A stretch of DNA of 50,417 nt from Actinomycetes bacterium. GTDB lineage: Bacteria > Actinomycetota > Actinomycetes > Actinomycetales > Microbacteriaceae. The notes beneath the pieces were generated by a model that saw only the letters and a list, made by a program, of their open reading frames with translations, was not told the DNA's origin and made no database searches. Shown piece after piece: positions 35,128-42,147 of the stretch. Each line of letters starts with the position of its first letter. Positions within the stretch are counted from its first letter, which is position 1. A program made the translations under genes and the position numbers. The DNA lies in assembly GCA_023431405.1 (NCBI GenBank), contig JAEYVZ010000099.1:1-50417 (forward strand), written 5' to 3'.

Positions 35128-36165
35128 TCAGACCGTGCGGTGCGTGAGCCGCAGCACCGCTCCCCCGAACATCAGGACGCTCGCGAGCGCGAGCAGGGGC
35201 GGGAGGCCGCTCCCACCCGTCGCTGCGAGCACCGTGGAGGTCGCCGTGGGTGTTCCGGCGATCTCACCGCCCGCCGCGTCGCCTGACACCGCCATGTCGG
35301 GCGCGGAACCGGCGCTCGGAACGCTCGGTGCACCCGGGGCCCCGCGATCGGTGGGTGCCGCCGGATCGACAGGGTCGACCGGTGTGACCGGTGTCTCCGG
35401 GCCGCTCGGAACCGTCGGCACGTTCGGAACCGCCGGAGCCGTCGAGCCGCTGGTGCTGTCGCCGAGCACGGAGATGGCGTTGCCGCCGACGGTGATCGGC
35501 AGGTCGACCGGGGCGATGACCTGGGTGCCGCTGGCGATGCCGTCGGCGCCGTCGGTGGTGGTGCCGCCAGCGGTGCCGGTGCCGTTGGCGTCCGGGGTGC
35601 CGTTGCGCGGTGTCGTTCCCGTGCTGGTGCTGTCGCCGAGCACGGAGATGGCGTTGCCGCCGACGGTGATCGGCAGGTCGACCGGCACGACCGCCTGGGT
35701 GCCGCTGGCCGCACCGTCGCGGCCCGAAGTGACCGGAGGCTCCACAGCGGGCGACGCCGAATCGCCGCTGTCATCGGCCGGGGCTCGCTCCCCTGCGCCG
35801 GCCTCTGTGTCGCCGACGACCGAGACGGCATTTCGCTCGACCGTCACCGGCACGCGGACCGAGACGAGCGCCTGACTGCCGGACGCCGTGCCGCGCTCCC
35901 CGCTCGTGGCGGCTGAGCCGACGCCTTCGGAGGCTCCGGCATCCGAGGCCGCGGATGCACCTCCGTCCGAAGCCGAGTCGCCGATCAGAGAGATCCCGTT
36001 GCCTGAGATCGACACCGGGACGGCGACGTCGATGACCGCCTGCGTACCCGAGAGGAGGCCGTCTTGGCCGTCCGTTTCGGCCGCTGCGGCGACCGTCGTG
36101 CCGACGAGGGTGAGCCCGCCGGCGAGAAGCGTGCCCCAGAGGGCGCGCGTGATGAGCCTGTTCAT
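35128..36165 (-). CDS. chaplin-like repeat protein with LAATG wall-sorting signal
   Basis: The 345-residue protein has a signal peptide (1-29). Four chaplin-like segments at about 39-63, 95-119, 154-178 and 212-236 share the pattern SGTQ(A/V)...V.(V/L)P(V/I)(T/S)(I/V)..N.(I/V)S(V/L)(V/L/I)GD. A Pro/Val-rich stretch follows, then LAATG at 313-317, a hydrophobic helix and a short basic tail. Chaplins are amyloid-forming surface proteins of Streptomyces aerial hyphae with a related GN..(V/I) pattern; these segments lack the paired cysteines of most short chaplins. The ATG at 36165 has AAGGAG upstream. Wall anchoring by a class E-type sortase is inferred; no sortase is in the window. Confidence 0.8.
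   Translation of the reverse strand: MNRLITRALWGTLLAGGLTLVGTTVAAAAETDGQDGLLSGTQAVIDVAVPVSISGNGISLIGDSASDGGASAASDAGASEGVGSAATSGERGTASGSQALVSVRVPVTVERNAVSVVGDTEAGAGERAPADDSGDSASPAVEPPVTSGRDGAASGTQAVVPVDLPITVGGNAISVLGDSTSTGTTPRNGTPDANGTGTAGGTTTDGADGIASGTQVIAPVDLPITVGGNAISVLGDSTSGSTAPAVPNVPTVPSGPETPVTPVDPVDPAAPTDRGAPGAPSVPSAGSAPDMAVSGDAAGGEIAGTPTATSTVLAATGGSGLPPLLALASVLMFGGAVLRLTHRTV
35450..35685 (-). repeat. 62-bp exact direct repeat in the chaplin-like gene
   Basis: Positions 35450-35511 and 35624-35685 are identical over 62 bp and encode the end of chaplin-like segments 4 and 3. Exact DNA identity between only these two segments points to a recent internal duplication, so copy number may vary among strains. 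Confidence 0.85.
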
Positions 36166-36258
36166 TGTCTTCTCCTTGAGTGAGTCGTGAACCGGCGCGC
36201 GAATGTGCACCGGCGTTCTTCGTGTCGCCGCGTAGCCACGTGGCGACCCGAAGGCGAC

Positions 36259-37239
36259 TCAGTCGGGAGAAGTGTCGGGCGAGGGGGCGCGTCCGGGCGG
36301 GGCCTCTTCGTTCCCTGGAAGAGGCGTCCGGCTGCCGGGGGTGAGGGCGGGTGGACGTTCGGAGAGCGTCGCCGCGGCGCCGGACACAGCGCCGTTCGTC
36401 CCGTGGGAGGCCCCGGAGGCGGTGCCGGCGGGGGCGAGAGGCGGAAGAGCGTCGGGATGCCGGGGACCGGGCTGTCGTGAGCCGTCGGCCGCTGCCATGG
36501 TCTCCGGTGCCGCGTTCTGCGCCGCGGTAACACCCGGGTGCCGCAGCATCGTGTCGGGGAAGCGGGCGGCATCCGTTGCACCCACACCGGGACTCGGCGT
36601 GTCGCCATCGATCTCGTACCCCGGCGGGTCGAGCTCACCCGGACCCGGCGTCGCGGGCTGGGTGGGCGCTGTCGGCTCGTCCGGTGAGCCAGGGAGCGGG
36701 GGCAGCGGCGGGTCCGCGGGGAAGAGAGCGTCCACCGTCGCGTCGCCGACCGCCACCACTCGTTCCGTCGCGGACGTCACGGTCTTGCCGAGGCCTTCCC
36801 CAATTGCCGAGACCCCCGCTTCGTCCGCGATGCGGCCGACGACGGGCACGGATGACACGGTCTTGCTCACCTTCGAGGTGATCTTCGCGATGGGCTTCGA
36901 CGCCGCTGCGGTGTCCACGCTGCGGGCGACCGTGCGCACGGCTTTCGTGGCGTTGTCCGTGACGGCGTCGACGGTGCGGGTGACGGGCGCCGCGGCGGCA
37001 TCCGGGAGGACCTCGGCGATCTCGTCGACCGTCGCGAGTGCGGCCCCCAGCAGGCTGTGATCTTCGTGTGCGCGATCGTCCGAGGAGGTGACCACGCCGG
37101 ACTCGGGCGGCGCGGCGTACGACGGGGTCGCGTCGAGCCCGAGCGCGAGTGACACAGCCGACCCGCCGAGGGCGAGACCGGCAGCGCACAGCACGAGGCG
37201 AACCCAGCGGGTCGCCCTCGGCGCCGGCCTCGCGTGCAT
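36259..37239 (-). CDS. secreted Ala/Pro-rich protein of unknown function
   Basis: The 326-residue protein has a signal peptide (about 1-42, cleavage near YAAP). A Thr/Val/Ala-rich segment (about 65-170) contains a repeating V(T)..V pattern that may be helical, and a long Pro/Gly/Ala-rich unstructured C-terminus follows. No sorting motif, membrane anchor or catalytic motif is seen. Two adjacent starts are possible, GTG at 37242 and ATG at 37239; the ATG has better spacing from GAGG. It lies 93 bp upstream of the chaplin-like gene in the same direction, so the two may be co-expressed envelope proteins. Confidence 0.65.
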   Translation of the reverse strand: MHARPAPRATRWVRLVLCAAGLALGGSAVSLALGLDATPSYAAPPESGVVTSSDDRAHEDHSLLGAALATVDEIAEVLPDAAAAPVTRTVDAVTDNATKAVRTVARSVDTAAASKPIAKITSKVSKTVSSVPVVGRIADEAGVSAIGEGLGKTVTSATERVVAVGDATVDALFPADPPLPPLPGSPDEPTAPTQPATPGPGELDPPGYEIDGDTPSPGVGATDAARFPDTMLRHPGVTAAQNAAPETMAAADGSRQPGPRHPDALPPLAPAGTASGASHGTNGAVSGAAATLSERPPALTPGSRTPLPGNEEAPPGRAPSPDTSPD

Positions 37240-37455
37240 CACTCACCTCACCGGGGGTCGGTCCCCGAAGCGATGGCGTCCGGGGACCTTGGTCTCCTTG
37301 AGCGTGGAACCATAGAGCCATCGCGCCGCGATGTCCAGGGGATGTGCGCGCAAGGCTCGCCTGCTAGCCGCCGAATCCGCGGAATCACGCGGATGCCGGA
37401 GCCGCCGCGCCCGACCGCAGACCGGACTTGACAAATCGGTCCACTTCACCGTCGG

Positions 37456-37654
37456 TTGTCCCCAGGCGATCCACAATCCCTCAACCTTCAAGTGAGGCTT
37501 GACACGGTTTTGCCATCCACAGCCTGTGGAACGAAAAAGCCCAGCTCAAACCGGTAAAAGACAACATGAGAAACTCTCATAATTCGAGTTCTCCACAGTA
37601 GCTGTACACAGGCTGTGCGGCGTTTCTCGCATCTTCTCCACATAGTTATCCACA
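37456..37654. promoter_or_regulatory. cluster of DnaA-box-like sites upstream of dnaB
   Basis: Within about 200 bp there is one consensus box (TTATCCACA at 37646-37654) plus near-matches. These are TTCTCCACA at 37634-37642 and 37589-37597, CCATCCACA at 37513-37521, CGATCCACA at 37467-37475, CTGTACACA at 37602-37610, TTGTCCCCA at 37456-37464 and a minus-strand CGTTCCACA at 37525-37533. An unusually A-rich stretch lies at 37552-37586. The 490-bp interval between the secreted-protein gene and dnaB holds no gene. DnaA binding is inferred from the motifs. Confidence 0.65.
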
Positions 37655-37661
37655 GGCCCGT

Positions 37662-37690
37662 TTGCCTCTGTCGGACCCCCTGCATAGCGT
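37662..37690 (+). promoter_or_regulatory. probable dnaB promoter
   Basis: TTGCCT (37662-37667) and TAGCGT (37685-37690) are spaced by 17 bases. The start would be near 37697, leaving about 33 bases of leader. The consensus DnaA box ends eight bases before the -35, close enough to influence polymerase. Confidence 0.45.
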
Positions 37691-37729
37691 GTCGTAGGAC
37701 TCGGTGAGAGGGTCGCGGATGGAGGGTGC

Positions 37730-39100
37730 ATGTCGATCGCCGACATTTCGGAAGAACGGCTCGGTGGACGCCGCGAATCCGATCGCACCCCTCCGCACGA
37801 CCTGCTCGCCGAACAGAGCACCCTCGGCGGAATGCTGCTCTCCGGCGACGCCGTCGCCGACGTCGTCGAGTCGCTCCGCGGCACCGACTTCTACGTGCCG
37901 AAGCACGAGCTCATCTTCGAGGCGATCCTGTCGCTGTACTCGCACGGCGAGCCGACCGACGTCATCGCCGTCACCGACGAGCTGATCAAGACCGGCGACC
38001 TGCAGCGTGCCGGGGGAGCGGACTACCTCCACTCGCTCACCTCGATCGTGCCCACGGCGGCCAACGCCGGCTACTACGCGTCGATCGTGCGGGAGCGCGC
38101 GCTGCTGCGCCGTCTCGTCGAAGCCGGCACGCGCATCGTGCAGATGGGCTACAACGGTCAGGGCGAGGCCCTCGACCTCGTCAACAACGCGCAGGCCGAG
38201 ATCTACTCGGTGACGGGGGCCGAGCAGTCGGAAGACTACGTTCCCCTGCAGGTGGCCGTCGACGCCGCCGTCGAAGAGATCGAGGCAGCTCGGGGCCGCG
38301 ACGGTCAGATGACCGGCATCCCGACCGGCTTCTCGGGGCTCGACCAGCTCACGAACGGTCTCCACGGTGGTCAGATGATCGTCGTCGCCGCCCGGCCCGC
38401 CATGGGTAAGTCGACGCTCGCCCTCGACTTCGCCCGAGCCGCCGCCATCAAGCACAACCACCCCACCGTGTTCTTCTCCCTCGAAATGGGTCGCAGCGAG
38501 ATCGCGATGCGCCTGATGAGCGCCGAAGGAGCCGTGCCTCTCCAGAGCATGCGCAAGGGCAACCTCGACAGCCGCGACTGGACGACCATCGCCTCCACGC
38601 GTGGCCGCATCAACGACGCGCCCCTCTACATCGACGACAGCCCGAACATGACGCTCGTCGAGATCCGCGCCAAGTGCCGCAAGCTCAAGCAGCGCGTGGG
38701 CCTGAAGATGGTCGTGATCGACTACCTGCAGCTCATGACGAGCGGCAAGCGCGTCGAGTCACGTCAGCAGGAGGTCTCGGAGTTCTCGCGTGCGCTCAAG
38801 CTCCTCGCGAAGGAGCTGCAGGTTCCCGTCATCGCCCTGTCGCAGCTGAACCGTGGACCGGAACAGCGCGCCGACAAGAAGCCCGCCATCAGCGACCTCC
38901 GCGAGTCGGGCTCGATCGAGCAGGACGCCGACATGGTCATCCTCCTCCACCGCGAAGCGGCCTACGAGAAAGACAGCCCGCGCGCCGGCGAGGCCGACCT
39001 CATCGTGGCCAAGCACCGTAACGGCCCCACCGACACCGTGACGGTCGCCTTCCAAGGCCACTTCTCCCGCTTCACCGACATGGCGGGCGACTTCCAGTAG
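37730..39100 (+). CDS. dnaB: replicative DNA helicase DnaB
   Basis: DnaB is the hexameric 5'-3' helicase of the replication fork. The 456-residue protein has the N-terminal dimerisation domain (PPHDLLAEQSTLGGML...) and a RecA-like C-terminal domain with Walker A ARPAMGKST at 221-229, Walker B KMVVIDYLQLM, and the DnaB motifs LSQLNRGPEQR and LRESGSIEQDADMV. No intein is present, although inteins are frequent in actinobacterial dnaB. ATG at 37730 follows GGAGGGTGC. It is the last core gene before the accessory region. Confidence 0.97.
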   Translation: MSIADISEERLGGRRESDRTPPHDLLAEQSTLGGMLLSGDAVADVVESLRGTDFYVPKHELIFEAILSLYSHGEPTDVIAVTDELIKTGDLQRAGGADYLHSLTSIVPTAANAGYYASIVRERALLRRLVEAGTRIVQMGYNGQGEALDLVNNAQAEIYSVTGAEQSEDYVPLQVAVDAAVEEIEAARGRDGQMTGIPTGFSGLDQLTNGLHGGQMIVVAARPAMGKSTLALDFARAAAIKHNHPTVFFSLEMGRSEIAMRLMSAEGAVPLQSMRKGNLDSRDWTTIASTRGRINDAPLYIDDSPNMTLVEIRAKCRKLKQRVGLKMVVIDYLQLMTSGKRVESRQQEVSEFSRALKLLAKELQVPVIALSQLNRGPEQRADKKPAISDLRESGSIEQDADMVILLHREAAYEKDSPRAGEADLIVAKHRNGPTDTVTVAFQGHFSRFTDMAGDFQ

Positions 39101-39131
39101 GCGTGACAGGTGACTGACTACGTTGTCTTAG

Positions 39132-39178
39132 CGCCACGTAGATTGTCCCGATTGGCGGTTTGGACAATCTAGGTGGCG
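39132..39178. repeat. 17-bp inverted repeat at the left edge of the island
   Basis: CGCCACGTAGATTGTCC (39132-39148) and GGACAATCTAGGTGGCG (39162-39178) are inverted copies with one mismatch, separated by 13 bp. A 19-of-20 match to 39161-39180 occurs at 48174-48193. No T run follows, so a plain dnaB terminator is less likely than a transposon end or recombination site. Such multiple short repeats are reminiscent of IS21-family termini, but no transposase is present. Confidence 0.7.
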
Positions 39179-39283
39179 GAACCTACGTGGAAATGATGCC
39201 CGCCAGCTTGCTCGGGCGAGGTCTTGGGCCGCATGAGCAGGCGAACGGGTTCGCCACGCGCTCCGCTTCGGCTCGCGGCACTT

Positions 39284-39736
39284 CTATCCGCCGTTGCCCG
39301 GCACCCGTAGCACGCGCTGATCATCGAGAGTCTTCATGATCGTCTCGATGATTGCATCGACCGGCTCATGTTCCCAGAACCGCAGCACGGTCCAGCCGGC
39401 ATCTTGCAGCTTCCTCGTCACGTCCCGGTCGCGAGTGCGATTCCGGTCCAGCTTCGGCCTCCAGTAGTCAGCATGCGCCGTCGGCGTGCTCCCATGATCG
39501 GGACAGCCGTGCCAGAAGCATCCGTCGAGGTAGATCGCGATGTGTCGCTTGGTAAAGACGACGTCCGCGCGGGTACGGAGGCCGGCGATGGGCGCGCAAT
39601 CGACGCGGTAGCGCAGGCCGGCGCCGTGAAGAGCGCGTCGGACTCGCAGCTCGAGGGAGGTGTCTCGGCTGCGGTTGGAACGCATCGATTTCGCCGTTCC
39701 CGGGCTCGTCGCCCATGAGCTGACCGAGGTGCTCAT
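39284..39736 (-). CDS. vsr: very short patch repair (Vsr) endonuclease
   Basis: Vsr nicks 5' of the T in T:G mismatches that arise when 5-methylcytosine deaminates. The 150-residue protein shows the family start WATSPGTAKSMRSNRSRDTS and LELRVRRALHGAGLRYRV. The catalytic Asp lies in RADVVFTKRHIAIYLDG, and FWHGCPDHG and the C-terminal DRDVTRKLQDAGWTVLRFWEHE complete it. Length is typical. The ATG at 39736 faces the integrase start. Vsr genes usually sit beside a cytosine-C5 methyltransferase; none is in the window, so this copy is an orphan. Confidence 0.9.
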   Translation of the reverse strand: MSTSVSSWATSPGTAKSMRSNRSRDTSLELRVRRALHGAGLRYRVDCAPIAGLRTRADVVFTKRHIAIYLDGCFWHGCPDHGSTPTAHADYWRPKLDRNRTRDRDVTRKLQDAGWTVLRFWEHEPVDAIIETIMKTLDDQRVLRVPGNGG

Positions 39737-40952
39737 GACACCGAGGCTATCTGGCTCACCTACGACCGCGCCCGCCATCAGGCACAACGGCTCAAGCCCG
39801 AAAGCACCACGAGCGACAAGCACCAGCGCCGCACCCATACTCGGAACCCACGCGCTGACGACCGGCCGCGACATGTTGCGAGCGCGACGGCCGGACACGA
39901 CGACTACTCCCGACGGCTTGGCCGCACTCGCGCTACTCGAAAACGCCCCGATCGCAGAGAACACGCGGCGCGGGTACAAGAGCGACTGGGCTGCATTCAC
40001 CGATTGGTGCATCTCACGGGGCGATCCCGCATTGCCCGCCCATCCGCTCACCGTCGTCGCGCACCTGACGTGGATGGCGAACATGCTCGATGAGCGTGGC
40101 GTCCCGTTCTACGCACCGGGAACCATTGCCAGGCGACTGGCCGCGATCAATGCGGTGCACTCAGCAGCGGCGCTTCCCAGACCAGGCGACGATCGGGACG
40201 TGGTCGCCGCGACCGCCGGAATCAAGCGTCTGCTGGCACGCCCGCTGGCGCGGAAGTCCCCATTACTCCTCGAGGATCTGCAGCTGATCATCGAGGGAAT
40301 CGACCAGAACTCGTGGCCGGTCGGCGTCATCGGGCATCGCGACGCAGCGATGCTGACGATAGGGATGGCCGGTGCGTTCCGCCGCTCCGAGCTCGTCCGC
40401 CTGCGGATCATGGACGTCCATCGCGACCCACGCGACGGGCTGCAGATCGCAGTCGGCAAACAGATGCGCAGCGACCGGAGTGCCGAGTACACGAACGCGC
40501 TCCCATTCGGAACGACGCATCCGTCGGTCTGCGCCCCTTGCAGTTTTGCCCGATGGGTCCGAGTACTCGCTGCAGCCGCCAACCACCGTCGCGACGTCAT
40601 GCGAGTCGTCCGTGAAAGCCGTCTAGATCACCACATCTGCTTGGAGCCCCTACTGCAAATCAGAGCACTCCTGCCGACATCGCCGGTGTTCCGTGCCGTC
40701 ACCAAGCACGGAACGATCGGCGATACGCCGCTCTCAGGGCAGACCGTCAATGATGTGGTGCAGCGACGCATCGCCGCCGTTGGTATCGACCCCTCTGGCT
40801 TCGGAGCGCACTCTCTGCGAGCGGGATTCATCACCCAGGCGTTCCGCTACGGTGCGACGCACCGTGAAGTTGTCGCGCAGTCTGGGCACAGCGATTACAA
40901 CCACGTCGAGCGATACGCACAGGATGACCGCCGGAAGCAGGGCGTTGAATGA
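39735..40952 (+). CDS. tyrosine recombinase (phage-type integrase)
   Basis: This 405-residue protein (from ATG 39735) has a core-binding SAM-like domain (about 65-165, ENTRRGYKSDWAAFTDWC) and a catalytic domain. The catalytic residues are the Arg in AFRRSELVRL, HSLRAGF (His and Arg), GHSDYNHVERY (His and the nucleophilic Tyr). All are intact, so the enzyme may be active. The start is uncertain: ATG 39735 has GAGG five bases upstream and overlaps the divergent vsr start, while ATG 39873 would give a leader closer to family length. It probably marks the mobile nature of the island; its attachment site is not identified. Confidence 0.88.
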   Translation: MTPRLSGSPTTAPAIRHNGSSPKAPRATSTSAAPILGTHALTTGRDMLRARRPDTTTTPDGLAALALLENAPIAENTRRGYKSDWAAFTDWCISRGDPALPAHPLTVVAHLTWMANMLDERGVPFYAPGTIARRLAAINAVHSAAALPRPGDDRDVVAATAGIKRLLARPLARKSPLLLEDLQLIIEGIDQNSWPVGVIGHRDAAMLTIGMAGAFRRSELVRLRIMDVHRDPRDGLQIAVGKQMRSDRSAEYTNALPFGTTHPSVCAPCSFARWVRVLAAAANHRRDVMRVVRESRLDHHICLEPLLQIRALLPTSPVFRAVTKHGTIGDTPLSGQTVNDVVQRRIAAVGIDPSGFGAHSLRAGFITQAFRYGATHREVVAQSGHSDYNHVERYAQDDRRKQGVE

Positions 40953-41171
40953 TGAACCCCTGCCCCCCAGCGCGTGACTCAAGATTGACGATGACCAACC
41001 CGCGCGTGCTCATCGTTGACGGCGCCGCCAGCCCGTTCGCTCCCCGAGGCGGATCTCGTGTGCCGATGTGAGTCGCGCCCGTCGCCGATCCTGTGCTCGC
41101 GCCCGGCGGCGGCTGTGCTTTTGGCGAGCTCGGAGCCGTCGCCCCGGAAGGCGCGGCGGCCACGAGACGAG

Positions 41172-41573
41172 CTATCGACTGTGGCCGAAGTGACCCTCGA
41201 GCGTGGTGAGGAGGTCCTCGAGGATGAACCGAAGCTCGTTGTAGCCCCGTGCGTAGAAGAAGGCGTCCATGTCGTCCAAGGGCGTGGCATCGCATGCTGT
41301 GGTAACCGCGCGGGCTTTGCGGATCGCGGCCACCAGCCCGGACGGCGTCTGTGGAAGGCCATCGAAGTCCCCGGAGAGGTTCGTCCTGCCGGTGGTGGCG
41401 TGGATCCGTTCCTGGAGGCGCTGCAGCCGCTCGGCCCGCTCCTGTGCGACCATGATCCGGATCGCCTCACGGAGCAGGGCCGCACGGTCACCGTCGGTGT
41501 GGATGCCGGCCAGCCGGTCGAGTTCGAGCACCTCATCGGCATCGAGGACGAACTCGACAATCTCCTGGGCCAT
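41172..41573 (-). CDS. ribbon-helix-helix-like protein, solitary
   Basis: The 133-residue protein starts MAQEIVEFVLDADEVLELDRL, a beta-strand followed by two helices (about 8-45) that resembles a ribbon-helix-helix DNA-binding fold. A charged helix (RAERLQRLQERIH) and a C-terminal domain with MDAFFYARGYNELRFILEDL follow. Such proteins act as antitoxins or repressors, but no toxin-sized partner adjoins it: 218 bp upstream to the integrase hold no gene I can support. ATG 41573 has a GAGGAGTCGG ribosome site. Fold assignment is by eye and moderate. Confidence 0.62.
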   Translation of the reverse strand: MAQEIVEFVLDADEVLELDRLAGIHTDGDRAALLREAIRIMVAQERAERLQRLQERIHATTGRTNLSGDFDGLPQTPSGLVAAIRKARAVTTACDATPLDDMDAFFYARGYNELRFILEDLLTTLEGHFGHSR

Positions 41574-41770
41574 ATCCGACTCCTCCCATGCTGCGTCGTG
41601 GCCTCGACTCTAGCGACGACGTCGTCAGCGGCGATATCGAGTTAGCGGACTTTCCTTGCGGCCGAGGGCCTCCGATCGCGGCATGTGCACCTTGTCGAGC
41701 AGGCTGAATCGGGCCTGTTCAACCCAAACGTTGGCACAGTGAGCCAAGAATTAGTGCCCAATCGACCTCA

Positions 41771-41800
41771 TTGACTACGCATGCTTCGGTCCTGTAGCCT
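41771..41800 (+). promoter_or_regulatory. probable promoter of the STAND operon
   Basis: TTGACT (41771-41776) and TAGCCT (41795-41800) are separated by 18 bases. Transcription would begin near 41807, about 107 bases before the first gene. A small inverted repeat (TTGGC/GCCAA, 41731-41747) just upstream could be an operator. The remainder of the 340-bp gap (41574-41913) shows nothing else. Confidence 0.45.
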
Positions 41801-41913
41801 GATCAACTTTGCTTCCTTCGATTGCCTCGCTGGGCCGGTCGTTGGGGTGAAGGGCGGGGGTCCTCCCGTCATCAGATCTCCGCTTGTTCACTCGTCGAAA
41901 GGTCAGCCTGATC

Positions 41914-42147
41914 ATGGCACTCAACAACTCCGCCCAGCCATTCCGCAACGGTCTCGTCGTGCTTCTCTCCACCAGAGTGCGCGGGGTCCTGCAGGACCGT
42001 GACTTTCAGCACGTTCTCCGCCAGGAGGGCTGGCGGTTTCTTGTCAACATGACAACGGAGGCGCGCGCGGCGTGGGTGCGAGCTGGACGACTGCAGGTTG
42101 CAGTTCCCCGTAAGGTTCAGAAGAAGGCAGAAGGGGAACCGTCATGA
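41914..42147 (+). CDS. small hypothetical protein, first gene of the STAND operon
   Basis: This 77-residue basic protein has no recognised family. It is predicted helical with a strongly basic C-terminus (PRKVQKKAEGEPS) and no membrane segment or cysteine. ATG 41914 is 12 bases after AAAGG; a TTG at 41884 would add ten residues. Its stop overlaps the next start (ATGA), so it is translationally coupled to the large STAND protein. By analogy with defence operons it might be a regulator or accessory subunit, but that is inference from position only. Confidence 0.6.
   Translation: MALNNSAQPFRNGLVVLLSTRVRGVLQDRDFQHVLRQEGWRFLVNMTTEARAAWVRAGRLQVAVPRKVQKKAEGEPS

Noticed and set aside
39284..40952. 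Active complete prophage
   Set aside because: Apart from the recombinase, no phage structural, replication or lysis genes are present in the island part visible.
41172..41573. Toxin-antitoxin pair
   Set aside because: Only the RHH-like gene is present; no short toxin-like frame with a ribosome site lies on either side.
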